In this document: positions 48,748 through 57,208 of the stretch, piece after piece | How the letters are laid out: the number at the start of each line of letters is the position of its first letter | Numbering within the stretch: position 1 is the first letter of the stretch | Source: JAJPXI01 sp051867655 | GTDB taxonomy: Bacteria > Bacillota > Clostridia > Oscillospirales > Oscillospiraceae | Length of the DNA stretch: 64,000 nucleotides | Direction: 5' to 3' | Assembly: GCA_051867655.1 (NCBI GenBank) | Contig: JBJDYV010000089.1 | Location: 1-64,000 of the forward strand | Position numbers and translations under genes: made by a program | The notes under the pieces: generated by a model | The model's database searches: none | Told to the model about the DNA's origin: nothing | Seen by the model: only the letters and a program-made list of their open reading frames with translations

Positions 48748-50214
48748 TCAGTGCAGGCCCTTCCGGATCGTCTGGTTCGGGCTCGCGGGTCCCTTGGGCA
48801 TCTGGAAGACGAAGGGCACGCACAGGAGCATCAGTACAGTCATCACAATGTAGACGACCCGGAAGCCTCCGGCGTAGTTTTCACCAAACACGGCGACGAT
48901 GACGGTGACGATGGGCACACACAGGGTGCTGCCGATCTGCCGGAACGCGGCCGTCACGCCGTAGATGGTACCGATGTTCTCCGGCATGAGGTCAACTGCC
49001 ACATTCGTCATGGTGGGCGACGCGCAGCCGCTGCCCGCGCCCAGGACAAACGCCACAACAAAGAGCCACAGATAGTGCGTCAGATAATCCCCCGCCGACT
49101 CAGGGACAACGGAATTGGGCAGAGACATCAGGCCCATGATGAGGTAGGACAATGCAATGATCGCGATGATCAGCAGCAGCGGGATGCGGTAGCCGAGCTT
49201 CTTAATCAGGGCCGCGATCACAAGGCCGCACAGGAACCAGCCGATTCCCTTGACCAGAACCACAGCGGCGGCCATGTCGGAGCTGAAGCCGTACACCTTC
49301 TGCGCAAAGGTGGGGATCATCTGGGCCATGCCCAGGGCCACAAAGCCGTAGATGAAGAAGAACACGGTCACGGAGCCGAACCGCTTGTTGAACAGCAGCT
49401 CGCGGTCCACGATGGGATGGCGCGCGGTGCGTACCCGCAGGACAAACAGAACGGCCAGCGCCACGAAAAAGGCGAAGAACAGGATGATTTGGAACAGGAG
49501 ACCGGAGTCCACGCCTTTGGTGATGTTCTTGAATTTGGTAATGGCCAGCATCAGGAAGCACACGGCGCCGCACATCAGGGCCGCCCCCAGGAAGTCGAGC
49601 TGCTTGACCGACACGCTCTCATCCCGTTTGCCATTCGGCATAAAGAGCAGGAACGCGAGGATCGCCAGGGCCATCACAATAACGTTGACCCAGAAGATAC
49701 CGCGCCAGCTTCCCGTCAATTTGGTGACCAGAACGCCGAAGTTGGAGCCGATGATCTGGGCCAGCGGAAATACATTGACGGCAAAGCCCATCATCTTGTG
49801 GCGGTTTTTGGGAAAGAGCACGCCCACAAGGGACATGCAGGAGGTGGGCAGACCGCCACCGCCGATGGCCTGGATCGCGCGGAAGAAAATGATCATCCAG
49901 ACGGACGGCGCCAGCGCCGAGCCGATGGAGCCGATCGCAAACGTCGCACAGGAAGCAATAACCGCCTGCTTATGGCCGATCAGGTCGCCGATGCGGCCGA
50001 TCATGATCATAGAAGGATATGTAATCAGAGAATAAATGCTCATGACCCAGCTGGCCATAACGAGGTCGGTGCCCAGATCTACCTGAACATCAGTTAGAAC
50101 GGCTGCAATGCTGCTCACATTGATTCCACATAGACACGCGCTGCAGCACGCAACTATAAAAAGCAAAATGTTTTTTGCAGTGAATTCACGTTCACCATTG
50201 ATTTTTTGTTCCAT
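48748..50214 (-). CDS. MFS transporter (DHA2/EmrB-like, 14 helices)
   Basis: The 488-residue protein has about fourteen membrane helices and the MFS loop GRIGDLIGHKQ between helices 2 and 3, as in the DHA2 drug/H+ antiporter group. It lies 80 bases before flavoprotein 1 on the same strand, so it is probably cotranscribed. It may export the product of the flavoprotein reaction or exchange it for the substrate. Confidence 0.88.
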   Translation of the reverse strand: MEQKINGEREFTAKNILLFIVACCSACLCGINVSSIAAVLTDVQVDLGTDLVMASWVMSIYSLITYPSMIMIGRIGDLIGHKQAVIASCATFAIGSIGSALAPSVWMIIFFRAIQAIGGGGLPTSCMSLVGVLFPKNRHKMMGFAVNVFPLAQIIGSNFGVLVTKLTGSWRGIFWVNVIVMALAILAFLLFMPNGKRDESVSVKQLDFLGAALMCGAVCFLMLAITKFKNITKGVDSGLLFQIILFFAFFVALAVLFVLRVRTARHPIVDRELLFNKRFGSVTVFFFIYGFVALGMAQMIPTFAQKVYGFSSDMAAAVVLVKGIGWFLCGLVIAALIKKLGYRIPLLLIIAIIALSYLIMGLMSLPNSVVPESAGDYLTHYLWLFVVAFVLGAGSGCASPTMTNVAVDLMPENIGTIYGVTAAFRQIGSTLCVPIVTVIVAVFGENYAGGFRVVYIVMTVLMLLCVPFVFQMPKGPASPNQTIRKGLH

Positions 50215-50609
50215 GATTCCTTTTCCTTATCTTAGAATATCCCTTTGCAGTGCTTTACAAAATTTTGACGCAGAGACGATGCAAGAAGCTTTCTTTTTCC
50301 TCCCTCAATAAATGATTTCACCTGTGCCTGGATAATTTGATATCTGTGCCGCTGTGGGGGCTGTCACTCCTTTCCGCAAGTCTGACACGGTTCTGTTCCG
50401 CTTGCATTCTTCACAATTCTTGTCACTGAGCTTTCCTTTCTTTTGAACATATTTTATATCATTTTTTGCAAGACGGAAATCGAAATCATTCAACAACTTA
50501 TAAGAAACATCAATAACTGTTTGATTGAATCTTTTTTCAAAATGTTGTATTGTTGTATCATCCTACCAAGAAGATCTGTTTAGTATTTTTGGAAAGAGAG
50601 GTGTCTGAA
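50215..50609. other. AT-rich intergenic region upstream of the MFS gene
   Basis: 395 bases. I see candidate promoter boxes (TATAAA near 50450 on the minus strand, without a good -35) and a CTTATAAG palindrome, but no supported gene. Probably holds the divergent promoters of the MFS operon and the 74-residue gene and may contain LysR sites. Confidence 0.5.
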
Positions 50610-50834
50610 ATGGATCTGCACAAGGTGGAATATATCATTCCTCTGACTGGAAGCAAGCTGTTTGACATGGTAATGCACACGACTGCCGAGAAGCTCTGCG
50701 CGGATTTCCCAGGACTTAATTTCGATTACGACGGGATGTCCATCCGTGTCTATGGTGAGTTGGATGACCATTGGTACGAGCTCTATCAGAAAGAGATGTT
50801 CGGCAAGGACGGCGACGAGGCGGAAACCCCCTGA
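50610..50834 (+). CDS. Small protein of unknown function, 74 residues
   Basis: ATG 50610 with GAGAGG nine bases upstream opens a 74-residue acidic protein (IIPLTGSKLFDMVMHT, FDYDGMSIRVYGELDDHWYELY). Composition and a mixed alpha/beta pattern support a real protein. It is the only plus-strand gene in the locus, set between the MFS gene and ferredoxin 2. No homologue recalled. Confidence 0.6.
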   Translation: MDLHKVEYIIPLTGSKLFDMVMHTTAEKLCADFPGLNFDYDGMSIRVYGELDDHWYELYQKEMFGKDGDEAETP

Positions 50835-50871
50835 TCTGAGCCGCGTTTTCCGGCAGCGTGAATCGAAAGCA

Positions 50872-50921
50872 CAAACAAAAAATTCCCTGTATTCGTACGA
50901 ATACAGGGAATTTTTTGTTTG
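50872..50921. terminator. 50-bp perfect palindrome, bidirectional terminator
   Basis: Every base from 50872 to 50896 pairs with 50921 to 50897. Arms begin CAAACAAAAAATT and end in TTTTTTG, giving T-runs in both directions between the 74-residue gene and ferredoxin 2. Confidence 0.95.
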
Positions 50922-50950
50922 GAACGACAGGATTCAAACGAGGATATATA

Positions 50951-51169
50951 TCAGCCCCAGGAGAGCAGATACGGCTGCATCTTGACCGGGGAGACAAAGA
51001 TGGCCTGGGCGGGACAATCCTCCTCGCAGTACATGCACACGATGCAATCGTCGATATACTTGATGACAGGCTTTCCGTCGGGACCCATACGCAGAACATC
51101 CATGTTGCAGGCCTTTACGCAGATGCCGCAGCCCGTGCATTTTTCCTTATCAATTGTTTCAATCGCCAT
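50951..51169 (-). CDS. 2x[4Fe-4S] ferredoxin, copy 2
   Basis: The 72-residue protein has the same eight cluster cysteines as copy 1 and differs by Met for Thr in VKMQPY. Its DNA shows scattered silent differences at the 3' end but none in the first part of the gene, which lies in the identical tract. Last gene of the SBP - ABC - flavoprotein - ferredoxin operon. Confidence 0.92.
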   Translation of the reverse strand: MAIETIDKEKCTGCGICVKACNMDVLRMGPDGKPVIKYIDDCIVCMYCEEDCPAQAIFVSPVKMQPYLLSWG

Positions 51170-51187
51170 AGTATGTACCTCCTTGCC

Positions 51188-53023
51188 TTACTTTCTTACA
51201 GGAGCATCGTCTTCGATGCCTTCCACTTGCTTGCCGTCGATGTGCAGGGGGAACCGGCGGATGTAGCGCTGCTCATACGGCACGTTGAAATCGGGCCACC
51301 ACTTTTCGGGGATCTTCTCCTGGGTCAGGGTCATGACGCCGTCCACATCCTTCAGCTTGATCCACATCAGGCCGTACGGGTCGTCGCGCTTCGGATAGTC
51401 CTCCCGGAAGTGGGCGCCGCGGCTCTCCTTGCGCTCCAGGGACGCCCGCAGCTTCATCTCCATGTTCAGCGCCATGTTGATGGTCTCGTGCACCAGGCGC
51501 AGCTCGTGGAAGTCGTTGGCGTACAGCTTGGGGATCAGCTCCTTGCGGACGTACAGGATCTGCTGCAGGGCAAGCTGCAGGCGCTCCTCGCTCTTGACGA
51601 AGATGACGTAGTAGGGGAAGATGATGGACTGCATGACCTGGGTCACCCACTGGGCGGACAGGCCGCCGTTCTTCTCCCAGGGCGCGAACACGTAGTCCAT
51701 GGCCCGGGCGATCTCCTGCTCGCAGATGGGGGTCTCAGGGAGCTCCAGCGCCCGCTCGGCCGCGGCCTCACCGGCGATGGCGCCGGTCACAGAGCAGTAC
51801 GCCAGCGCGAAGCCCTGGCCGGGATACTCGGCGCCGCAGGCCCGCGCGCCCAGGCAGTCGCCGGCGGCGTACAGGCCGGGAACTTCGCTCTCACACTTCT
51901 TGTTGATGGGCCACAGGCCGTCGGCCACGTGGGCGGACTGACCCAGGGCGCGGCCCATGACCATGCGGACCCGGCCGCTCTTGGCCAGGCGCTCGTCATA
52001 CTCGGAGCGCGGATAGCCCTTGGGGCTCTTGTGCATCTCGGCGAACTCGCTCATGCCGGTGCAGGTCTGCCAGATGGCGGGGGTGATGCCCTCATAGGCC
52101 ATAAAGGCCTCCAGGTGGTGGGTGGCCAGACGGCTCCAGTGCATGCCGGTGACGTGCTCTTCGCAGTCCAGGGTCGGGGTGTTGGGCTTCAGTTCGCCAG
52201 CGAAGGTGCGCAGGCGGTCGCGGTCCTTCACGGCCCAGGGCCATGCGGGGAAGTCGCAGCGCACGGGGTGGGTCTCCTCCCACTCCTTACCGGTGATGGT
52301 GCAGCCGTGGCGGTAGGCCATGGCGTCGGCATCGCCGGTGCTCATGCAGCGCAGGCCGGGGGACTTCAGGCCGGCGGGGCCGGAGCAGAGAACCACGGAC
52401 TTGGCCTGGAAGATCAGGGCCTTGTCGCTGTCCGGGGAGATGCCGATGGCGCCGACGATCTTGCCGTCCTGCTCCAGCAGGTCGATGATGGTGACACGCT
52501 CCCGCAGGTTGACGCCCACCTTCACGCACTGCTTTCTCATGACGAGAGCATTCTTGCGGGGCGGGAAACGGTAGGACTGCTGGAACTGCACGGTGCCCAT
52601 GCCCTTGGGGTTCAGGGGCATGACCACTTGGGGATCGTTGCTCGGCTCCTTGGCGACGCACTCATAGGGCACACCGTTGTGATCCCAGCGGTAGACGTAG
52701 GCACCCCATTCCACCAGGTCGGCCCAGCGATCGGTGGACTGGGTGTACACGATCCGGGACCAGTCGCGGTCATTCAGATAGTCGCCTGTGGTATTGCAGA
52801 CATGCATCCACTGCTCGATGTCGTGGACTTCGGGATTGAACGCCGCGAACGTATTGCAGTGGGGAGTCTGACCGGCCTTGCCGACCGTGCCCTTGTCCAC
52901 CAAGGTAACGTCCGCACCCTTTTCCTTGGCCTTGATCGCGGCGAAGCAGCCTGCAATGCCGCCGCCGACGACAAGAACATCAGTTTTGATCAGTTCCTGA
53001 TCGATTTTTACCGGTACCTTCAT
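51188..53023 (-). CDS. FAD-dependent oxidoreductase (FrdA/AprA-like), copy 2
   Basis: The 611-residue paralogue of copy 1, with the same FAD motifs and equal length. Differences lie only in the first ~280 residues, for example Cys for Gly at 56 (TPHCNT), Arg for Glu at 90, and the 157-174 cluster, which may change substrate contact. It starts 46 bases after the second ABC ATPase gene and is part of that operon, so the importer and this reductase probably share a substrate. ATG 53023 follows GGAGGTC. Confidence 0.88.
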   Translation of the reverse strand: MKVPVKIDQELIKTDVLVVGGGIAGCFAAIKAKEKGADVTLVDKGTVGKAGQTPHCNTFAAFNPEVHDIEQWMHVCNTTGDYLNDRDWSRIVYTQSTDRWADLVEWGAYVYRWDHNGVPYECVAKEPSNDPQVVMPLNPKGMGTVQFQQSYRFPPRKNALVMRKQCVKVGVNLRERVTIIDLLEQDGKIVGAIGISPDSDKALIFQAKSVVLCSGPAGLKSPGLRCMSTGDADAMAYRHGCTITGKEWEETHPVRCDFPAWPWAVKDRDRLRTFAGELKPNTPTLDCEEHVTGMHWSRLATHHLEAFMAYEGITPAIWQTCTGMSEFAEMHKSPKGYPRSEYDERLAKSGRVRMVMGRALGQSAHVADGLWPINKKCESEVPGLYAAGDCLGARACGAEYPGQGFALAYCSVTGAIAGEAAAERALELPETPICEQEIARAMDYVFAPWEKNGGLSAQWVTQVMQSIIFPYYVIFVKSEERLQLALQQILYVRKELIPKLYANDFHELRLVHETINMALNMEMKLRASLERKESRGAHFREDYPKRDDPYGLMWIKLKDVDGVMTLTQEKIPEKWWPDFNVPYEQRYIRRFPLHIDGKQVEGIEDDAPVRK

Positions 53024-53069
53024 AAAGTTGACCTCCTTCAGTTTGCTTCCTGTCTGTCAGGTATTTTGT

Positions 53070-54056
53070 TCAGATACTTTTGCCGGCCGTCTTCGCTTCC
53101 TGCAGATCATTGATTTCACGTACGCGGCAGCAGGCCACAAAATGCTTGGGCATGACCTCTTCCAGCTGCTGCGGCTGATCGCACGCGGGACAGTAATACG
53201 GGCACCGGGCGGCAAACCGGCATCCGGGCTTCGGATTGATGGGCGAGGTGATCTCGCCCTTTGTGACGATGCGTCTTTTCTGATCGTTCAGATCCGGGGA
53301 CGGAATCGCGCTGAGAAGGATCTTCGTATAGGGGTGAAGGGGGACCTGGAAAACCTCCTTGGCAGGGCTGATCTCGGCGACCTGGCCCAGATACATCACG
53401 CAGATGTTGTCGGCCAGGTGCCGGACAACGGACATGTCATGCGTGACGAACAGATAGGTCAGGTTCTGCTTTTCCTGCAGGTCCTGCAGAAGGTTCAGGA
53501 TCTGCGCCTGAATGGACACATCCAGCGCGGAGACCGGCTCATCACATACGATGAATTCCGGACTCATGGCCAACGCCCGGGCGATGCCCACACGCTGGCG
53601 GCGGCCGCCGTCCAGCTCGTGGGGATAGGCGCGGCGCATCCGCTTGTCAACGCCCACCAGCTCCATCAATTCATCGACCCTCTGGTTGATCTCTTCCTTG
53701 GTATAACGCTTGGAAAGCTTCATGGGCTCACGAATGGTGCTTTCCACGGTTTTCCGCGGGTCGAGGGAGGAGTTGGGGTCCTGGAAAATGATCTGCATCT
53801 TGTGGCGCAGCTTGCCCAGTTCCTTTTTATTCACTCTAGTGATATCCTTGCCGCGGTAAAGGATCTGACCATCCGTGCTTTCCAGCAGGTGGATCAGGGT
53901 ACGGCCCAGCGTAGACTTGCCGCAGCCGGATTCGCCGACCACGCCCATCGTGCTGCCTTCTTCAATGGTGAAGGAGACATCATCCACGGCGTGCAGCTGA
54001 CCCTTCGGGGTCGAGAAGTACTTTTTTAAATGCTTAACTTCTAACAATACACCCAT
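53070..54056 (-). CDS. Oligopeptide/dipeptide ABC transporter ATPase (DppF/OppF-like)
   Basis: The 328-residue protein has Walker A GESGCGKS, signature ELDGGRRQR (Asp for the usual Ser, a familiar variant in this branch), Walker B IVCDEPVSALD and a C-terminal HPYT/cysteine-bearing region typical of DppF. It pairs with the next upstream ATPase. It is followed by flavoprotein 2. Confidence 0.93.
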   Translation of the reverse strand: MGVLLEVKHLKKYFSTPKGQLHAVDDVSFTIEEGSTMGVVGESGCGKSTLGRTLIHLLESTDGQILYRGKDITRVNKKELGKLRHKMQIIFQDPNSSLDPRKTVESTIREPMKLSKRYTKEEINQRVDELMELVGVDKRMRRAYPHELDGGRRQRVGIARALAMSPEFIVCDEPVSALDVSIQAQILNLLQDLQEKQNLTYLFVTHDMSVVRHLADNICVMYLGQVAEISPAKEVFQVPLHPYTKILLSAIPSPDLNDQKRRIVTKGEITSPINPKPGCRFAARCPYYCPACDQPQQLEEVMPKHFVACCRVREINDLQEAKTAGKSI

Positions 54057-54086
54057 AACTGTTTCTCCACTTTCCGGAAATTTTGG

Positions 54087-55124
54087 TCAAACATTTGCGG
54101 GCTGCACGGCTTCTGCGGGTACAGCTTCCGTTGGCACCGCCTCGCCTGCGTACAAGTTGCACTTGCACTGATGGCCGTCCGCCATAGTATAGGACGGGAC
54201 CGCGTTCCTGCACGCTTCGGTGGCATACTTGCAGCGGGGCTGGAACTTGCAGCCCTTGGGCAGATGGGTCGGATCGGGCGGCGCGCCCAGGATGGGGCTC
54301 AGGCGGTCCACATCGGTGGTCATCTTGGGGATGGCGTCAAACAGCCCCTTGGTGTACGGGTGCATCGGGCGGTCAAACACCTGCTTGATGGTGCCGTACT
54401 CGATGACCTCGCCCGCATACACAACGGCGACCTTATGGCAGCTCTTGGCCACCACGCCGAAATCGTGGGTGATCAGGATCATGGCGGTGTTTCTCTGGCG
54501 CTGGAGGTCTTCGATCATCTCCAGAACCTGCGCCTGAATGGTCACGTCCAGGGCACTGGTCGGCTCATCCGCGATCAGAAGATCGGGGCTGCAGGCCAGG
54601 GCGATGGCCAGGACCACGCGCTGCTTCATACCGCCGGAGAACTGGTGGGGATATTCGCGGAAGCGGTCGGGCGAAATGCCGACCAGCTTCAGCATTTCGA
54701 TGGCTTTCTCGTCCGCCTGCCTCTTGGTAACATCCTCGTGGTAGCGGATGGCCTCGGCGATCTGCCAGCCGATACGCTTGACCGGATTCAGGGCGGTCAT
54801 GGGGTCCTGGAAGACCATGGAGATCCGGCCTCCGCGGATCTTGCGCATCTCCTCTTCCTTCAGTCCATACAGGTCCTGACCGTCAAAAAAGATCTGGCCC
54901 TTGACGAATTTTGCGGGCGGCGTCGGAAGGATGCGCAGGATCGAACGGGCGATGGTGGTCTTCCCGGCGCCCGTCTCACCGACCAGGCCGATGGTCTCGC
55001 CGTAGTTCAGATCGAAAGAAACGCCGTTGACCGCCTGGACGATCTCATCCTTGGTCTCATAGCGGACCTCGATATCTTTGACGGACAGCAGGAGTTTTCC
55101 TTTTTTATCAGCATTGTGTTCCAT
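54087..55124 (-). CDS. Oligopeptide/dipeptide ABC transporter ATPase (DppD/OppD-like)
   Basis: The 345-residue protein has Walker A GETGAGKT, signature FSGGMKQR, Walker B LLIADEPTSALD and a C-terminal extension with cysteines (CKFQPRC, ATEAC, CKC) like the [4Fe-4S]-type motif in some DppD proteins. The last ~20 residues are Ala/Val/Glu-rich repeats (AVPTEAVPAEAV). Confidence 0.93.
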   Translation of the reverse strand: MEHNADKKGKLLLSVKDIEVRYETKDEIVQAVNGVSFDLNYGETIGLVGETGAGKTTIARSILRILPTPPAKFVKGQIFFDGQDLYGLKEEEMRKIRGGRISMVFQDPMTALNPVKRIGWQIAEAIRYHEDVTKRQADEKAIEMLKLVGISPDRFREYPHQFSGGMKQRVVLAIALACSPDLLIADEPTSALDVTIQAQVLEMIEDLQRQRNTAMILITHDFGVVAKSCHKVAVVYAGEVIEYGTIKQVFDRPMHPYTKGLFDAIPKMTTDVDRLSPILGAPPDPTHLPKGCKFQPRCKYATEACRNAVPSYTMADGHQCKCNLYAGEAVPTEAVPAEAVQPANV

Positions 55125-55139
55125 CGTTATCCTCCTCTG

Positions 55140-56054
55140 TCACCGTCTCAGTTTGGGATCGAGCGAATCTCTCAGGCCGTCGCCGACGATGTTGAAGGCC
55201 AGCACGACCAGGGCGACGAACAGGCCGGGGAACAGCGCCTCATGGGGATGGTAGCGCAGCTGGCTTTTGCCCAGGGAGATCATGGCGCCCCATTCCGCGG
55301 TGGGCTCCTGAATGCCGAGGCCCAGGAAACTCAGGCCGGCGGAGTTCATGATCTTCATGCCGACGCCCACCGAGAAGCTGACGATCACGGGAGACAGGCT
55401 GTTGGGCAGAAGATGGGACATGAGGATGCGCAGGTTGGAGCAGTTGATGGCCCGGGACGCTTCAATGAATTCCTGCTCTCTCAGGCTAAGCATGGAGGAG
55501 CGGAGGATGCGGACCACCTCCGGGATGCTGTACATGGCCAGGGCGATCATGGTGGGGAAGATGCCAGAGCCCAGCATCTGCGATACGATAATGCACAGGA
55601 GGATGTTCGGGATGGACTGGATCACGTCGCACACCCGGAGGATGATCGTCTCGACGATGCCGCCGAAATAGCCGGCAATGGCGCCGAAGATGATGCCGAT
55701 GACCACGCCGATGATGCTGGCTCCCACGCCGATGCCCAGGGAGCAGCGGGCGCCCCAGATGATCCGGGAGAGGATGTCGCGGCCGTATGTGTCCGTTCCG
55801 AACCAGTGGGCCGCGCTGGGCCCCTGGTCGGCGTGGATGGGATCAATCGCCTGGTAATCATAGGGGGCGATTAGGGGTGCAAACACTCCCATCAGGACCA
55901 GAAGCAGGATCAGGACCATGCCCACCAGGGCCATCTTATTGCGGGAAAACTGCTTCAGCACGGTAAAAAACGTGGTGTCCTTCCAGGTTCTTTCCCGCAG
56001 CAGGTAGCTCTCCTCTGCCTCAAGAACAGCGGTATTCTTCGCTTTCTTAGACAC
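55140..56054 (-). CDS. Dipeptide/oligopeptide ABC transporter permease (DppC-like)
   Basis: The 304-residue protein has six membrane helices, an N-terminal charged segment and the EAA loop (QEFIEASRAINCS, LRILMSHLLPNS). GTG 56054 right after GGAGG is the natural start and overlaps dppB by eight bases; an upstream extension lies inside dppB. Confidence 0.93.
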   Translation of the reverse strand: MSKKAKNTAVLEAEESYLLRERTWKDTTFFTVLKQFSRNKMALVGMVLILLLVLMGVFAPLIAPYDYQAIDPIHADQGPSAAHWFGTDTYGRDILSRIIWGARCSLGIGVGASIIGVVIGIIFGAIAGYFGGIVETIILRVCDVIQSIPNILLCIIVSQMLGSGIFPTMIALAMYSIPEVVRILRSSMLSLREQEFIEASRAINCSNLRILMSHLLPNSLSPVIVSFSVGVGMKIMNSAGLSFLGLGIQEPTAEWGAMISLGKSQLRYHPHEALFPGLFVALVVLAFNIVGDGLRDSLDPKLRR

Positions 56055-57030
56055 TTGCGGCCACCTCCTTCGCAGCTTTTTTCTTTCTCTGCTTTCCGCT
56101 GCCCTCATACTGGGCCTTGATCCGGGGATCGATGAAAGCGTAGATAATATCCACCGCCAGCACGACCAGGCAAAACAGCAGCGCCAGCAGGGTCACGCCG
56201 CCGCGGACGATGGGGTAATCGCGGTTGCGCACGGCCTGGGTGATGTAGTAGCCGACGCCGGGGATCCCGAACAGCGTCTCGATGACGACGGTGCCGCCCA
56301 GCGCCCGGCCGAAGTGGGTGCCGACGAAGGTGACGATGGGGATCAGCGCGTTGGGCAGTGCGTGGGAGTAGAGGATCGTGCGCTCGGGCACGCCCTTGGC
56401 CCGGGCGGTTACCACATAGTCGGACCGGATGACCTCCAGCATCTGCGAGCGCGTCATGCGCGTCAGACTGCCCACGCCCATCAGCGCGTTGGCCACGCAG
56501 GGCAGGGTGTAGGAATACCAGTGCTCCACGCCGGAGGACGGGAGAATGGGAATGTACACGGCGAACACCAGGATCAGGATCATGCCCACCCAGAAGCCGG
56601 GCAGGGAAATGCCGACCATGGCAAGCAGAATGCAGAACCGGTCCACCAGACCGTTTTGGTGTGTGGCGGCGGTGATGCCCAGAGGGATCGCGATGACGAC
56701 CTGCAGCAGGCAGCAGACAGCCGCGATCAGCGCGGTCCGCGGCAGACGGGCAAACAGTTCGGTCTTGATGTCTGTTTTCAGGATGTACGAGGTGCCGAAG
56801 TCAAAGTGCAGGAACAGGGACTTCAGGAAATCCCAAAGCTGGCCGAAATATCCCTTGTCCAATCCCATCCGCGCGGCGACCTCGGCGTACCGCTCGGGGG
56901 TATAGTTGTCGCCTATGGCCAGCATGACCGGGTCGCCCGGCGCAAAATACATGATCGTAAAGATCACGATTGCGACGCACAGAAGTACCGGGATGATCTG
57001 CAGCAGCCGTTTTAACACATATTTAATCAT
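56047..57030 (-). CDS. Dipeptide/oligopeptide ABC transporter permease (DppB-like)
   Basis: The 327-residue protein has the DppB start MIKYVLKRLLQIIPVLL, six membrane helices and the EAA loop (SDYVVTARAKGVPERTIL, HALPNALIPIV). ATG 57030 follows GAGGA. It is separated from the binding-protein gene by about 180 bases with a hairpin. Confidence 0.94.
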   Translation of the reverse strand: MIKYVLKRLLQIIPVLLCVAIVIFTIMYFAPGDPVMLAIGDNYTPERYAEVAARMGLDKGYFGQLWDFLKSLFLHFDFGTSYILKTDIKTELFARLPRTALIAAVCCLLQVVIAIPLGITAATHQNGLVDRFCILLAMVGISLPGFWVGMILILVFAVYIPILPSSGVEHWYSYTLPCVANALMGVGSLTRMTRSQMLEVIRSDYVVTARAKGVPERTILYSHALPNALIPIVTFVGTHFGRALGGTVVIETLFGIPGVGYYITQAVRNRDYPIVRGGVTLLALLFCLVVLAVDIIYAFIDPRIKAQYEGSGKQRKKKAAKEVAASV

Positions 57031-57095
57031 ACCGGATATGTGTCCTCCTCAGGTCAAATTGCGGCGGGTGAATCCCTGGCCGCCCATGTTGAAGT

Positions 57096-57141
57096 AAAAG
57101 GCTTCCGCCTCGGCAGGAGGTCCCGCACCGGGGCGGAAGCC
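57096..57141 (-). terminator. Intra-operon hairpin between binding protein and permease genes
   Basis: GGCTTCCGCC (57100-57109) pairs perfectly with 57132-57141 and is followed on the minus strand by TTTTAC. Such a partial terminator would raise binding-protein output over permease output. Confidence 0.65.
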
Positions 57142-57208
57142 GAACAAGTCTTTTCTATGTTTTCTGCCTTTCAGCCGTTCAAAAGGCGGAATGTGCAGAA
57201 ACCATCCG

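Noticed and set aside
50305..50496. 63-residue minus-strand frame upstream of the MFS gene
   Set aside because: No ribosome site, AT-rich regulatory-looking DNA and no coherent fold.
46595..53023. Transposon-driven duplication of the flavoprotein cassette
   Set aside because: No transposase, terminal repeats or target duplications at the cassette borders; the flanks of the two copies are unrelated.
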